A DNA stretch of 64,000 nucleotides, from positions 140,291-204,290 of the forward strand of contig JARFXQ010000007.1 in NCBI GenBank assembly GCA_029194725.1, read 5' to 3'. Shown here piece after piece: positions 47,153-56,373 of this stretch; the stretch's first letter is position 1; every line of letters begins with the position of its first letter. The notes beneath the pieces are model-generated. The model ran no database searches, was not told the origin of the DNA, and saw only the letters and a program-made list of their open reading frames with translations. The DNA is from Nitrospira sp. GTDB taxonomy: Bacteria > Nitrospirota > Nitrospiria > Nitrospirales > Nitrospiraceae. The position numbers and the translations under genes are program-made.

Positions 47153-48220
47153 ATGAACGCACATGTCCTGCAGCCTCCGTACTGCGTAGCGGTGCTCGCC
47201 CTCCTTATCACTCCTACCCTGACGCAGGCGATGTCAGGCATGGAGCTGTCGCATGGCGGACACTCGAACACGAATTCCGCTCTATCGAAAAATATGGGTG
47301 AGCCCATTAACTCGTCGGAATCAGAAATCGAGATGACCTACAGCGCCGACGGGAAGACGGTCATCTTTGTCTCAGGACGGCAAGGGAGCATCCCCTCCCC
47401 TGAGGTTCCCTACAATTTCGACATCTGGATGTCTCACAATGTGAACGGCAAATGGCAAGCCCCGATTCATTTAGGACCTGGCATCGATCCGACTGTTGGG
47501 CCCAACATCAATACGTCCGCCTGGGAGCTGGAACCGAGTCTTTCCGATGACGGTAACGTCATCTATTTCACGAGGTACGAGGCCGGCAATCTCTCGACCG
47601 GGGACCTCTACGTGACTCAGAAAATCAACGGTGTTTGGCAACCGGCCAGAAATTGGAATGATGTTCCGGAACTTCCCCACATCAATACACCCACCGGCGA
47701 GGAACACTGCCCAATCATTGCCTCCGACAGCCTGATTTATTTCAGCTATCAGCAGCCTGGAGTAACCCAAGACAGCGATATCTGGAAAGTCGAGAAAAAA
47801 GACGGCGTGTGGCAGAAACCTGAGAGCCTTGGACCACGCATCAATTCGCCATACCGGGACCATATGCATTGGACCGGCTTATCGAAGGATGGAAAGAGCC
47901 TCATTATCACCAGTACGCGCCCGGACATGGGCTCGCGTGGCGGACATGATGAGTGGATTTCCTATCAGAATCACAAAGGAGAATGGCAAGAACCGCTGAA
48001 CCTTGGTGATACCATCAACACAGGCGGCGAAGATATGTGCTGGACCTTTACACCGGACGGCCACATATTCTCAGGTGGCTCCGGCCCTCACGGTTCGTAT
48101 AATCACGATATCATGTGGGTTCACAAAGACAACGTCCCGCTGCTGAGGAATTTTGAACCGATCGGGCCACCACCAAATTTACTCGTCACCAGCATGGTGA
48201 AGCCAGGCGCCACACAGTGA
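47153..48220 (+). CDS. Exported beta-propeller (TolB/PD40-like) protein
   Basis: A 355-residue protein with a signal-like N-terminus (YCVAVLALLITPTLTQA). The body has repeated blades of the PD40 type: MTYSADGKTVIFVSGR, PSLSDDGNVIYFTR, GLSKDGKSLIITSTRPD and TFTPDGHIFSGG, each followed by a D-I/L-W/Y-x strand such as NFDIWMS, GDLYVT and SDIWKVE. It is thus a periplasmic or secreted propeller; the ligand is unknown. ATG 47153 follows AGGGAGATCC. The gene diverges from the adaptor at 46945, across about 200 bases. Confidence 0.82.
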   Translation: MNAHVLQPPYCVAVLALLITPTLTQAMSGMELSHGGHSNTNSALSKNMGEPINSSESEIEMTYSADGKTVIFVSGRQGSIPSPEVPYNFDIWMSHNVNGKWQAPIHLGPGIDPTVGPNINTSAWELEPSLSDDGNVIYFTRYEAGNLSTGDLYVTQKINGVWQPARNWNDVPELPHINTPTGEEHCPIIASDSLIYFSYQQPGVTQDSDIWKVEKKDGVWQKPESLGPRINSPYRDHMHWTGLSKDGKSLIITSTRPDMGSRGGHDEWISYQNHKGEWQEPLNLGDTINTGGEDMCWTFTPDGHIFSGGSGPHGSYNHDIMWVHKDNVPLLRNFEPIGPPPNLLVTSMVKPGATQ

Positions 48221-48281
48221 GCACGTTTTGCGTGCCATGGAAGGAATCGTTTCTTACGCAGAGCTATATCGCAACCGATGA

Positions 48282-48890
48282 ATGACCAACTCACTTAGGC
48301 CAGAGTCCGGCGTTGACCTGGATGAAGTACCATTCGAGCAATCGAGATCGAATGGTTTCTTGAAAAGACACAGCTACCTCTTGGTCGGGTCAGCTGTGAT
48401 CCTCGTCGTAATTTCCAGCATTGTATTGAGAGAGAAGCCGCCCCAGTCAGCAGACCGCGCGAGAGTGAACGTTCAAGAAGCGACGATTGTCGGCCCCCTC
48501 GTCCAGCATAACGTCCCGACAGCAACGGTGCTCCTCACCAACACCGGGCCCTCACCGGCTCTGGCGACTAAAGCCCGCCTGGTGATGACTGTCTGGACCT
48601 CAAACACATTTCCCGACTGGGATATGCCGCTGAAACTGACGACCGATGCCGAAACCATCGGAGAGATCGCTCCTGGCTCTGTCGTGCCTCAGACCGTCTC
48701 GTTGATAGTCCCACTCACCGACGTGCAGGGCATGCATTTGGAGCGCAAAGATTGGTTCATCGTAATACTTGGAATCGTGTCGTACGGTGATGTTTTTCGC
48801 AATCCGCACGAAACAAAATTGTGCCTCATCTGGCGAGATACCTCAACTCAACACCTGAGCCGCTGCGAGCAATGGAATGATGCAAATTAA
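48282..48890 (+). CDS. Single-span membrane protein of unknown function
   Basis: A 202-residue protein: a cytoplasmic leader of about 30 residues, one membrane segment (LLVGSAVILVVISSIVL, near 32-49), then a periplasmic part of about 150 residues. The latter resembles an immunoglobulin-like or COG-type beta sandwich by its alternating strands (VPTATVLLTNTGPSPAL, VPQTVSLIVPLTDVQG), but I recognise no named domain. Two Cys near the end (KLCLIW and SRCEQW) may form a disulfide. It starts 61 bases after the propeller gene. Confidence 0.65.
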   Translation: MTNSLRPESGVDLDEVPFEQSRSNGFLKRHSYLLVGSAVILVVISSIVLREKPPQSADRARVNVQEATIVGPLVQHNVPTATVLLTNTGPSPALATKARLVMTVWTSNTFPDWDMPLKLTTDAETIGEIAPGSVVPQTVSLIVPLTDVQGMHLERKDWFIVILGIVSYGDVFRNPHETKLCLIWRDTSTQHLSRCEQWNDAN

Positions 48891-48918
48891 TATACCAGCA
48901 TTGACTTTGCGTGCACGC

Positions 48919-49401
48919 TTAGCGTTCCGGATTGCGTGCCGCGGTGACCGCCGAGGCAAACTTCAGGAGACTCGCCCGTTCGTTATCGTCGAGCGCCAAC
49001 AGAAGATGGGCTTCCTCACCGTGCATCAAGCGCAGGCTTAAGAAGGGCTCTTCTCGACGCTTTTCTCGGTTCTCCCACATCGCGTCGATCAGCTGCACTT
49101 TATCCAATTGACCGACCGATACGACATCGTACCGGAAATAGGAATCGCCGATGACAATGTCGAATACCACATTGCCCGCCGTCAGGAGTATCATATTGAA
49201 CCGGCCTTGATCCTCGTATCCTTCCGGCAAGAATTTATTGATGTGACAGAGCGCCACCTTGCGGTCGCCTAACGCCTTGCGAAACTTCTCTCTCAATGCG
49301 TCATAATCGATTTGCAGGGCCTTTTCATCGGGACCGGTTGCCGCGACGGCCGCCGCTTCCGCTTTCGTGAAAATATCATCAGCGGACATCAATCCTGACA
49401 T
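48919..49401 (-). CDS. Soluble protein of unknown function
   Basis: A 160-residue protein rich in charged residues, with no signal peptide. The segment KALGDRKVALCHINKFLPEG and then NMILLTAGNVVFDIVIGDSY and RYDVVSVGQLDKVQLIDAMW look like a compact alpha/beta fold. The C-terminus EAHLLLALDDNERASLLKFA resembles the end of some phage/PH-like domains, but that is weak. GGGAG upstream of ATG 49401 supports this start over 49428. No family is recognised. Confidence 0.65.
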   Translation of the reverse strand: MSGLMSADDIFTKAEAAAVAATGPDEKALQIDYDALREKFRKALGDRKVALCHINKFLPEGYEDQGRFNMILLTAGNVVFDIVIGDSYFRYDVVSVGQLDKVQLIDAMWENREKRREEPFLSLRLMHGEEAHLLLALDDNERASLLKFASAVTAARNPER

Positions 49402-49512
49402 GACGTATGCTCCCTTGTTATCGTTCAACTAAACTGTGCCAATGACCTCGGGAGCCGTACCGTAACCGGCCATCTGACGCAATTGCAAGGGGTTTGAGCA
49501 GGGAAGATCTGC

Positions 49513-50991
49513 TTATCGCCTAGCCGGTACAACGTGAGAAAATCGCTTCGCACCGGCCTCGTCCACCACCGTCACCTCGAGCGCCTCTTTGGTGACCCGA
49601 ACAAGACCGAAATTGTGATACCCCACCTCGTGGAACAGTTGCGTCGGATGCAGTTCCTCGCGAGTCGGCGCGAACCTTCCCGGTGGTGCAGAGAGCGGCC
49701 CTGCGATGTATTCGTGAAAGTCGATGACGCCGTCTTGATCGGGATCATAGGCGTTGGCCTGTGCCCAATGCACGTCGCCGGCAATAAACACGACGTTCTT
49801 GATTTTTTGGTCGAGAATGGCGTCTACAATCACCTGTCGCTCGCGCTCGAAACCAGTACCGTCCGGCCCTCCTGCCCAACCATCATAGCCGGGAACATTG
49901 ACGTTGCCGCCTTTTGGAATCGAGAGCGGAACGGAGGTCACGATCACTTTCCAAGTCGCAGTTGAAGTGCGCAGCCCATCGAGCAACCAGGCCAATTGTG
50001 CTGCTCCGAGCATGGTCTTGACAGGACCATCTGGATCAGCATTCCGACTCCGGTATTGTCTGGTATCTAGGATAAAGAGTTCGAGGTCGGCCCCAAACCG
50101 TACCAGCCGATAGAGACGATGTGGATCCTGTGAGGGAGAAGCGATGGGCCAGTACTCCCGCAATGCCTGTCGGCCTGTAGGCATCTGTTCGTCATACGGG
50201 CCGGCAAAATTGTTCCTCACATCATGATCATCCCACATCACATAGACCGGCGTGGTCTCCAAAAATCGACGCAGAGCTTCTGCACCACGCTGATAGCGGT
50301 GGCGTAGACGATACATCTCCAGCGTGGAGGCTTTGAAATCGGCACCCGCTTCGTTCGGCGGCGAAGGGCAAATATGATCGCTATAGATCGTATCGCCGAG
50401 AAATAAGAAGAAGTCTGGATGGTGTCGCTGGATCACATCAAAGATGGGATAGCCGCCCACTCCTTGGCGGCATCGCCCTCCGCCACCGAGATCTCCGCTC
50501 CAGGCAAATGTCACCGGTGCGGACGTTGTCTGATCCGGCAGACTAGTGAATTCTCCCCTCGCGACAACCTTCGTTGGGACCCGTTGGCTGTCCTGCCCTC
50601 TCGGCGCAATCAGAATCTGGTAACGATAGCTTGTCGCGGGACTGAGGCTTTCAAGAGGGATCGTCAGCGTATAATCCGACTCCCCCGTCGTCATCAGTTC
50701 TGCCGTGCGAAACACCGGTGCCGTTACCGTCCCCATCTTCGATGCCCGTTCCCAGACTGAAAGCGATGCCCATTCGACCTGTACGATGGCCGGCCCCTCG
50801 GTGCGCAGCCAGAGCAAGGCGCTGTCCGAACTGACATCACCAACGGCGACTCCCTGAGGCAAGAGGTTCGCTCTCGCTGCAGATGAATCTTCCGATGAAC
50901 GGCTCCCCGTGCTTCTTTCCATCAAAGAGCTGCAGCTGATGGGGACTGTTACGAGAGCGAGGACAACGGCGACGAGAGCGGGTACCTGCAT
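49513..50991 (-). CDS. phoD: PhoD-like phosphatase/phosphodiesterase (lipoprotein)
   Basis: A 492-residue alkaline phosphatase D-type enzyme. It begins with a lipoprotein signal (VLALVTVPISC, lipidated Cys near 20), then a PhoD N-terminal domain (LPQGVAVGDVSSDSALLWLR). The metallophosphatase core has WSGDLGGGGRC, FLFLGDTIYSD, MWDDHDVRNNF and VFIAGDVHWAQANA, whose Asp/His residues bind the metal pair. PhoD enzymes hydrolyse phosphate mono- or diesters outside the cytoplasm and need Ca/Fe in known cases. It stands alone, with no visible Pho box that I could assign. Confidence 0.9.
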   Translation of the reverse strand: MQVPALVAVVLALVTVPISCSSLMERSTGSRSSEDSSAARANLLPQGVAVGDVSSDSALLWLRTEGPAIVQVEWASLSVWERASKMGTVTAPVFRTAELMTTGESDYTLTIPLESLSPATSYRYQILIAPRGQDSQRVPTKVVARGEFTSLPDQTTSAPVTFAWSGDLGGGGRCRQGVGGYPIFDVIQRHHPDFFLFLGDTIYSDHICPSPPNEAGADFKASTLEMYRLRHRYQRGAEALRRFLETTPVYVMWDDHDVRNNFAGPYDEQMPTGRQALREYWPIASPSQDPHRLYRLVRFGADLELFILDTRQYRSRNADPDGPVKTMLGAAQLAWLLDGLRTSTATWKVIVTSVPLSIPKGGNVNVPGYDGWAGGPDGTGFERERQVIVDAILDQKIKNVVFIAGDVHWAQANAYDPDQDGVIDFHEYIAGPLSAPPGRFAPTREELHPTQLFHEVGYHNFGLVRVTKEALEVTVVDEAGAKRFSHVVPARR

Positions 50992-51101
50992 CGAAACAGT
51001 CCTACCCTAGCAAGTCGGCAAGGTCAAGAGACAGTCTTGGACAGAGCCTTGAAAATTGGCAAAGCCGACCGGCATACTGAGCAGCATCACGGGAGAATCT
51101 C

Positions 51102-51338
51102 ATGCTGGACACCAGTTGTTGCGTGCCCGACTGTCTGACGAGCCCCTATGCCCCGGCCGGGACTCGATCCGTTTGCAAAAACCATTTCCTCACCTTTCTT
51201 ACCTGGCGGCGTCGCCGTGGCACTCAGATGTTCCATGCCTACGCGGGCATGACGATGGAGCAACGCGATGCCATCGTCGGTGAGTGGATGAAATCAATGC
51301 GACTCGACGAAGTACCGGCTACTCCATCGAAAATCTGA
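51102..51338 (+). CDS. Small Cys-containing protein of unknown function
   Basis: A 78-residue frame with CCVPDCLTSPYAPAGTRSVC near the start, a Cys-rich set that could bind zinc, then a basic RRRRGTQMF and an amphipathic C-terminus. GGGAGA before ATG 51102 gives a good ribosome site. No family is recognised. Confidence 0.5.
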   Translation: MLDTSCCVPDCLTSPYAPAGTRSVCKNHFLTFLTWRRRRGTQMFHAYAGMTMEQRDAIVGEWMKSMRLDEVPATPSKI

Positions 51339-51355
51339 CCAACCATCGTCCTGCG

Positions 51356-51805
51356 CTACAACGACAATCCATACAGAAAGAACTCGTCCCGCTGCCACTC
51401 CATCGCTTCATAGAGCCGTTGGGCCGACTTGTTCGTAATCGCCGTCGCCAATTCCAACCGAACCGCCCCGGCAGCACGAGCAATCTCGACAGCCGACTTG
51501 AGCAACCACGTGCCTACCCCTTGCCTCCGAGCATGAGGCGTCACATATAGATCGCTCAGCAGATACATCGGTGCGGCAAGGATTGAAGAGAACGTCGCAA
51601 AGAGTTGCACAAAGCCGACCGCACTCCCAGCACCATCTTCGGCTATAAGCACCACCGATTCATTCTTAGTCAGGCGATCGCCTAAAAACTGTCGAGCAAG
51701 GATAAGATCTGACTGCTGCCCATAGAACTGACGGCAGGCATCAAAAAGAGGAACCAGCCGATCGAGATCCTGAAGGCTCTCTCGATGTGCGGGGGTACCG
51801 GTCAT
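51356..51805 (-). CDS. GNAT-family N-acetyltransferase
   Basis: A 149-residue acetyltransferase with the GNAT acetyl-CoA loop RRQGVGTWLLKSAVEIARAA near residue 93 and the preceding strand YLLSDLYVTPHA. The C-terminal KSAQRLYEAMEWQRDEFFL matches motif B of the family. The acceptor (amine of a small molecule or protein) is unknown. It converges with the small Cys protein upstream and is 36 bases from the next reverse-strand gene. Confidence 0.88.
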   Translation of the reverse strand: MTGTPAHRESLQDLDRLVPLFDACRQFYGQQSDLILARQFLGDRLTKNESVVLIAEDGAGSAVGFVQLFATFSSILAAPMYLLSDLYVTPHARRQGVGTWLLKSAVEIARAAGAVRLELATAITNKSAQRLYEAMEWQRDEFFLYGLSL

Positions 51806-51840
51806 GAGGAGATGGGGAGGCTCGATTCGCTCCTATTTTC

Positions 51841-52200
51841 TTATCTACGCTTCCGACGAACTGCGGACAGCCGCCTCAACTTTCCATTCCTCATTGTGAA
51901 TTTGACCAGGGTATGATGTTTCCCAAGCAACTGATTCACTCGTTCGGCAATTTCGCGTCTTTTGAACTGCGTCCCATGCTCTGGACTATTCATGACGAAT
52001 GAATCGGATGACACATTGTAATAGAGCACGAACCGCCGGCTGAACTCCGAAGCAATCATGTACCGTATCGGATCCTCAGCATCTCGCACTCGCCGCTTGA
52101 TCTCCTTGATCCACTCTTTGGAAAGCGACTCATCTTCGTCGCCAACAGCTTTCTCAATCCGTGATCGAAGGTGCCTCTTGTTGCTTCGATTGTGAGCCAT
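51841..52200 (-). CDS. Basic protein of unknown function
   Basis: A 119-residue, Arg/Lys-rich protein (NRSNKRHLRSRIEKAV at the start, LRRLSAVRRKRR at the end) with a central region RYMIASEFSRRFVLYYNVSS. The charge suggests nucleic-acid binding, but no domain is recognised. I use ATG 52200; an upstream ATG at 52251 would add 17 residues that look less protein-like. It lies near the toxin-antitoxin pair. Confidence 0.6.
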   Translation of the reverse strand: MAHNRSNKRHLRSRIEKAVGDEDESLSKEWIKEIKRRVRDAEDPIRYMIASEFSRRFVLYYNVSSDSFVMNSPEHGTQFKRREIAERVNQLLGKHHTLVKFTMRNGKLRRLSAVRRKRR

Positions 52201-52290
52201 GTTCCGAATGGAAAACGGTGACCGCATTGGCCAAGGACTGCAAAGCCTCACTGACGAACAACCATCTGAGGGGTCGACTCCAACAATAGG

Positions 52291-52596
52291 TTAACTGTGT
52301 TTAAGAGCGGGTTTCCGCGGAAGTTGTGCACTGTGCCACACGGCTACAACCCAAACCGTCTTGCCCACCACTCGATAGAAGAATCGGTACGGCGTGACAA
52401 TGACCTCACGATGCGGCAGATCCGGGAATTCAGGAATGACGCGCCCTGATTGCGGAAATCGCTCAAGGCGGCGCAGGACCTGTTCTGCACGATCTCTAAA
52501 ACGTTGGGCCGCTACCGGGTTATCGGCTTGTCTGTATGCGATCGCCGCAAGGAACTGCACCCGACCAGACGGCGTGAATCGTAACCGTAGGATCAC
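52291..52596 (-). CDS. ParE/RelE-family toxin
   Basis: A 101-residue protein of the RelE/ParE superfamily: FTPSGRVQFLAAIAYRQADN near the start (a ParE-type helix), FPQSGRVIPEFP in the middle and a C-terminal VTPYRFFYRVVGKTVWVVAV with WHSAQLPR. ParE toxins poison gyrase, RelE toxins cleave mRNA; the sequence leans to ParE. It overlaps the antitoxin gene by 4 bases, the usual order and coupling (antitoxin first). Confidence 0.88.
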   Translation of the reverse strand: MILRLRFTPSGRVQFLAAIAYRQADNPVAAQRFRDRAEQVLRRLERFPQSGRVIPEFPDLPHREVIVTPYRFFYRVVGKTVWVVAVWHSAQLPRKPALKHS

Positions 52597-52868
52597 TCTG
52601 AAGCCAGCAGACTGTCGGCTTCGTCCAGAACACTATTGAGGTCGTGTCCTTTGCCCGCTGCAATCTCCCGCTCCCCACGAGCCAGAAGACACAAAAGCTC
52701 ACGCTCATGTTCCCTGTCCTCGTAGGCTTCCACGCTCAGCATGATCGCAGCGGCCCGCCCGCGTTGAGTAATCACGACCGGCCGTCGAGAGGCGCGAACG
52801 CGCTTGAGAGCAGCCCCTGCACCCCGGCGGAGATCGGTGACCGGAATGATTGATGGACCCTTTGCCAT
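52593..52868 (-). CDS. Phd/YefM-type antitoxin
   Basis: A 91-residue antitoxin: IPVTDLRRGAGAALKRVRAS, then RPVVITQRGRAAAIMLSVEA and YEDREHERELLCLL, the Phd/YefM N-terminal DNA-binding fold followed by a toxin-binding tail. It neutralises the ParE-like toxin and represses the pair. The start could be ATG 52868 or a GTG at 52877. A palindromic operator may lie just upstream but I could not define it. Confidence 0.88.
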   Translation of the reverse strand: MAKGPSIIPVTDLRRGAGAALKRVRASRRPVVITQRGRAAAIMLSVEAYEDREHERELLCLLARGEREIAAGKGHDLNSVLDEADSLLASE

Positions 52869-52877
52869 TTCAAACAC

Positions 52878-53184
52878 CTATTCGAAGTTGTGTCACAGAG
52901 TATATCTAACCGCGCTTCTTAGGCAAGCCAGCGAATTGCGTCGTCTAAAATCTTACCGAGCGAAAGATCGTTGCGCCATATAAGGACGGTGGCCCTACTC
53001 CTTGCCATAGTGAGGTCTGACACCGTGACTATCAATTTGGCGGCTTTGAGCTGGAACAATGCATTGGACTGATTTACCTGATTCCAGGCTCCCAACGCGA
53101 TGGATTTATCGATCGGAGCTCTTACGGATCTCTTAAGCACGTGATGGCTATCGGGCTCGAGAACTCGGTGGTCTGCTGTTCAAA
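52878..53184. other. Intergenic stretch, no clear gene
   Basis: A reverse 73-codon frame at 52919-53140 is open, but its sequence has no recognised domain and no good ribosome site. I see no RNA gene or terminator here. Confidence 0.5.
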
Positions 53185-53934
53185 TCAGCGTGACTGTCCT
53201 CCACGCCACAGGGCAAGCAGCATCTCGTTTAGAGACTGACCGGTGAACTGGATCTCGTGGCCGGCACCGGCTGCCGCCGCTCGAGACGCCCCGATGCGTT
53301 CAGCGAGGTCGTCGCATATAGCGTCAAATCCCGCGCTGTGTCCACCTGATACAACAAGCTTCGGAAAAGTGGCCGCCGCCAACTTCGCCAGCGGCAGCTC
53401 ACTGTCCCAGAACGGCCGCCCGCGGCGGAGCACGGGAGTCAGCGGCACGACCGCGGCAATCACCTCGGGAGGCAGCTTGTCGGGGTCACTCCCCACTGCC
53501 TTCAAGAAGTAGTTGACCCAGTCTTCATCGGGGAGATCTTGCTTCCAGAGGGCTCGAACGTTGTCCACAAGGACCCGCGCGGCTGGATCGTGCCCACCCA
53601 AAGCAAATGCGGGTGGCTCGAGCAACGTCAGGGATAGCGTCGCGTCCGGACGGCGGGCAGCCGCGAACAGAATTCCAAGACCCCCATAAGAGTGACCAAC
53701 GAGGTGCGCGCCATCACCCATGAGCTCGACGATGTCGTCGGCATCGCGTAGGAAATCCTCACCTTCCGCCACGGGGCTTTGCCCGTAGCCACGCCGGTCA
53801 ATCACCACCAGGCGAAAGCCCTTATCGGCGAGCGGACGCTGCGCCTGCCACTCCTCGGCACCGGTCGCGAGCGAGCCATGCACGAGCACCACAGGCGTGC
53901 CGGTTCCCCAGGAGTCTACAAAAAGGTCGCTCAT
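53185..53934 (-). CDS. Alpha/beta hydrolase
   Basis: A 249-residue hydrolase. Marks are VLVHGSLATGAEEW (oxyanion region, near 16-29), the nucleophile GHSYGGLG (near residue 80, Ser in HSYGG) and a C-terminal GAGHEIQF with the catalytic His; the acid is less clear because the region PKLVVSGGHSAG lacks an obvious Asp. No signal peptide is present. It is distinct from the hydrolase at 4796. The substrate is unknown. Confidence 0.85.
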   Translation of the reverse strand: MSDLFVDSWGTGTPVVLVHGSLATGAEEWQAQRPLADKGFRLVVIDRRGYGQSPVAEGEDFLRDADDIVELMGDGAHLVGHSYGGLGILFAAARRPDATLSLTLLEPPAFALGGHDPAARVLVDNVRALWKQDLPDEDWVNYFLKAVGSDPDKLPPEVIAAVVPLTPVLRRGRPFWDSELPLAKLAAATFPKLVVSGGHSAGFDAICDDLAERIGASRAAAAGAGHEIQFTGQSLNEMLLALWRGGQSR

Positions 53935-54396
53935 TTTCCTGCGATTGGCTTGAAGGACGATAAGCTGATTGAAATGCTCACCGTGCCGCCATGGAGTGTG
54001 GCGAACATGGACATAAGTTACTCCGACATCACCCTCGTTGCCAAGAGCGAGGCAGGAGTTGTGTTGGTTTTTTTCCGTGCACGTTCACCGAGCATTCGTC
54101 ATTCATCTTTCCTGCCCCTTTCAAGCGGGCGGCCTGGTGGTCTCCTCATTACGCGCAGCTTTTTCCAGCCTCCCACCCATCGGCACGCCAAGACGTGCCA
54201 TTAACCCTGGCGAAGGCCTTCTGAGGTCGCGCGTTGTGCGCGCATCTTAAAATCCTTCCTTTTCATAAGGCGGGGCGTTGTGTGGTTTTCTCCTGCGCGC
54301 ATTGAGCGAGCACCGCCCACTGTTCCCCACTCAATGAAACATGTGTGCGCGGTGCGCGAGCACAGGAGACCACCAGGTTGCCCGCGTTCCCCTCGT
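53935..54396. other. Intergenic stretch carrying long inverted repeats
   Basis: No gene with a recognised domain. Two 22-base arms, GCGGGC-GG-CCTGGTGGTCTCCT (54125-54146) and AGGAGACCACCAGG-TT-GCCCGC (54364-54385), are reverse complements apart from two bases, and bound a 261-base segment. This could be a small non-autonomous mobile element. Confidence 0.55.
54125..54385. repeat. MITE-like segment with 22-base inverted ends
   Basis: The ends pair at 20 of 22 bases (see arms at 54125-54146 and 54364-54385). The inside is GC-rich and has no coding sense that I can see. No flanking target-site duplication is obvious. Only one copy is in this window. Confidence 0.5.
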
Positions 54397-54789
54397 TCAC
54401 CCCATCACCGGCGACCCATGGTGATGGATCATCAACCACTCGTCGCCGATGAGTTCGAAAAGGTTCGTGGCAAGGACCTTGGCTTGTTGCGGTTCGTCGG
54501 ACTGTTGGGTAGTGAGATTCTCGACGCAAATAACCCAGGCCATATCACCTGCCACCTGGACCATTACGTCGGTGAGTTCGAACTTCATCGAGAAGGTATT
54601 GTTGAAGATCAGCACCCAGGAATCGCGGACGGCGGGCCACCCGGAACGAATCGTCCAACCAGGATGAATGCAGGTGACGTATTCCTGATGGACCCAGATC
54701 TCGTCCATTTTGGCGATGTCGAGGCTCTCAAAGGCACCGTAGAACTTCTGGTTGGCTCTGGTAACGGCCTCAATACGCTGTTTCAGCAC
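54397..54789 (-). CDS. SnoaL-like/NTF2-fold protein
   Basis: A 130-residue protein with the NTF2-like cone fold typical of SnoaL/DUF4440: RANQKFYGAFESLDIAKMDE, VTCIHPGW, TFSMKFELTDVMVQVAGDMA, and the end EWLMIHHHGSPV. Such proteins are small enzymes or binding modules. Translation starts at GTG 54789 with GAGAGG upstream. It reads in the same direction as the EamA transporter upstream (54867-55778). Confidence 0.75.
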   Translation of the reverse strand: MLKQRIEAVTRANQKFYGAFESLDIAKMDEIWVHQEYVTCIHPGWTIRSGWPAVRDSWVLIFNNTFSMKFELTDVMVQVAGDMAWVICVENLTTQQSDEPQQAKVLATNLFELIGDEWLMIHHHGSPVMG

Positions 54790-54866
54790 AGCTGCGCCTC
54801 TCAGTCAACGGAGCCGTATCATACTGGAATCATCAGGAACAGGCGAGCAGGGAATCAGGCGAGCGA

Positions 54867-55778
54867 CTAGCCTTGATCGAGCTTAGCCGTCTGATGATTG
54901 ACGGCCCACACCCCGGCCAGGATGAGCCCGATACCGATGAGTTCGATCACCCCGACAGATTCCCCCAAGATCAGGGCGGAAAGCCCGATTGCCGCAACCG
55001 GCGTCAGGTTCCCCAAGACTGAGGCCCGCGATGGTCCGATGCCTTTCACGCCAAAGAGCCATGCCTGCTGGGCCACAGCCGTGGCGAAGACGATGAGATA
55101 GCCCAATGCGAGCCAATCAGAGGTCGTCACCGAGGCGACGCCGGCGCTCATCATTTTTTGATCTGTCCAGAGGAGCGGAATCTGTAGGACTGTCGCGACC
55201 ATCACTGTCGTCCAATTCACGGTCAGCGCCGAAATTCGCTCCATGATGGTGCGGCTGCCGATACTATAGAGCGCCCAACTCACGACCCCGAGAAAGACTA
55301 ACGTACTTCCCAGTAGAGGCTGCTCGCCCGCCGCCTGAAAGCCTGCTACGGAAACCAGTCCGACGCCCGCGAAGGAAAGTACTGCTCCGACCCACACTGC
55401 GCGCAACGGCACATCTCGAATCAACATTGCGGAGAGCAGGGCCGTGACGACCGGGCTCGACCCAATAATCACCCCGCCGACCGCTCCGCTCACATAGTTG
55501 AGTCCCATAAGAATGAGCAGATGGTTGCCCAACACGCCGAGCCCCAGCAGCCCCAGCAACCACACGTCGGCGCGACTGATTTTGATCGCGCCGCCTTCTT
55601 GCGACCACCAGGTTGCTAGGAGGATCACCAGTCCTCCGAGATCGCGCAGGACCGACGCTTCGACGGCGGAAAACGAGCCGAGTGCCAACTTCTGCGCTAC
55701 AATGGAACCGCCCCACAGGACCGCCGCGAGCACGACAGATCCATAGGCCAACGCATTGTCCGGTTGACTCATTGTCAT
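54867..55778 (-). CDS. EamA/DMT-family transporter
   Basis: A 303-residue membrane protein of the drug/metabolite transporter superfamily, with ten membrane segments in two repeated EamA halves. AVLWGGSIVAQKLALGSFSA marks the first half and GVVSWALYSIGSRTIMERIS the second. RASVLGNLTPVAAIGLSALI is the usual conserved helix near the C-terminus. Members export amino acids or other metabolites; the substrate is unknown. Confidence 0.88.
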   Translation of the reverse strand: MTMSQPDNALAYGSVVLAAVLWGGSIVAQKLALGSFSAVEASVLRDLGGLVILLATWWSQEGGAIKISRADVWLLGLLGLGVLGNHLLILMGLNYVSGAVGGVIIGSSPVVTALLSAMLIRDVPLRAVWVGAVLSFAGVGLVSVAGFQAAGEQPLLGSTLVFLGVVSWALYSIGSRTIMERISALTVNWTTVMVATVLQIPLLWTDQKMMSAGVASVTTSDWLALGYLIVFATAVAQQAWLFGVKGIGPSRASVLGNLTPVAAIGLSALILGESVGVIELIGIGLILAGVWAVNHQTAKLDQG

Positions 55779-56005
55779 TGGATACCGTCGTTCCAGCTCG
55801 CCGTCAAGTAGTATTCCACCGACATTTCATTTGCCTGAGGGCGTTTGTCTTCGATCTCCAAGTTCCTCCCGCATACCAGGAAGGGCATTGTCGATTTCCG
55901 GCTACTCCGACGACTATTAGCTAAGCGATCATTTCTCCACGGAAAAACAGGATCCGGTGGGGATAAACTGTATGGGTCAACCATTAGTCGGACTGGGAGG
56001 ACAAC

Positions 56006-56362
56006 ATGAAATATCTCTGCCTGATCTACGTCGAAGAAAAAGTGCTGAATGCTTTTCCAAGCCAGGAGCGCCTCGCACTCTCCGATGAATCCATAGCGTA
56101 CTGCGACACATTGCAGAAGGCCGGTCGGTTGCTCGCCGCCTCCCCACTCCATCCGGTGGAAACAGCGACCACGGTGCGGGTCCGAGCGGGCAAGACGGCG
56201 ACCACCGATGGGCCGTTCGCCGAGACCAAGGAGCAACTTGGCGGATTTCTCATGATCGACGTGCCGGACTTGAACGACGCCATCCGTGTGGCGGCTCAGT
56301 TTCCGGCTGCCCGCTTCGGCGCGGTGGAAGTGCGCCCGATCAAAGAACATGGCTGCGCCTAG
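56006..56362 (+). CDS. YCII-domain protein linked to the ECF42 sigma factor
   Basis: A 118-residue YCII-related protein: [17 protein letters not shown], then the family [20 protein letters not shown] near residue 72 and [20 protein letters not shown] near the end. Genes of this DGPF/YCII type sit almost always beside ECF42 sigma factors, as here (11 bases upstream of it). They may serve as sensors or partners, but no activity is established. Confidence 0.9.
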   Translation: MKYLCLIYVEEKVLNAFPSQERLALSDESIAYCDTLQKAGRLLAASPLHPVETATTVRVRAGKTATTDGPFAETKEQLGGFLMIDVPDLNDAIRVAAQFPAARFGAVEVRPIKEHGCA

Positions 56363-56373
56363 CCGAATCCAAC

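Noticed and set aside
52919..53140. 73-codon reverse frame beside the toxin-antitoxin pair
   Set aside because: It could be a second small toxin fragment but there is no motif to support that.
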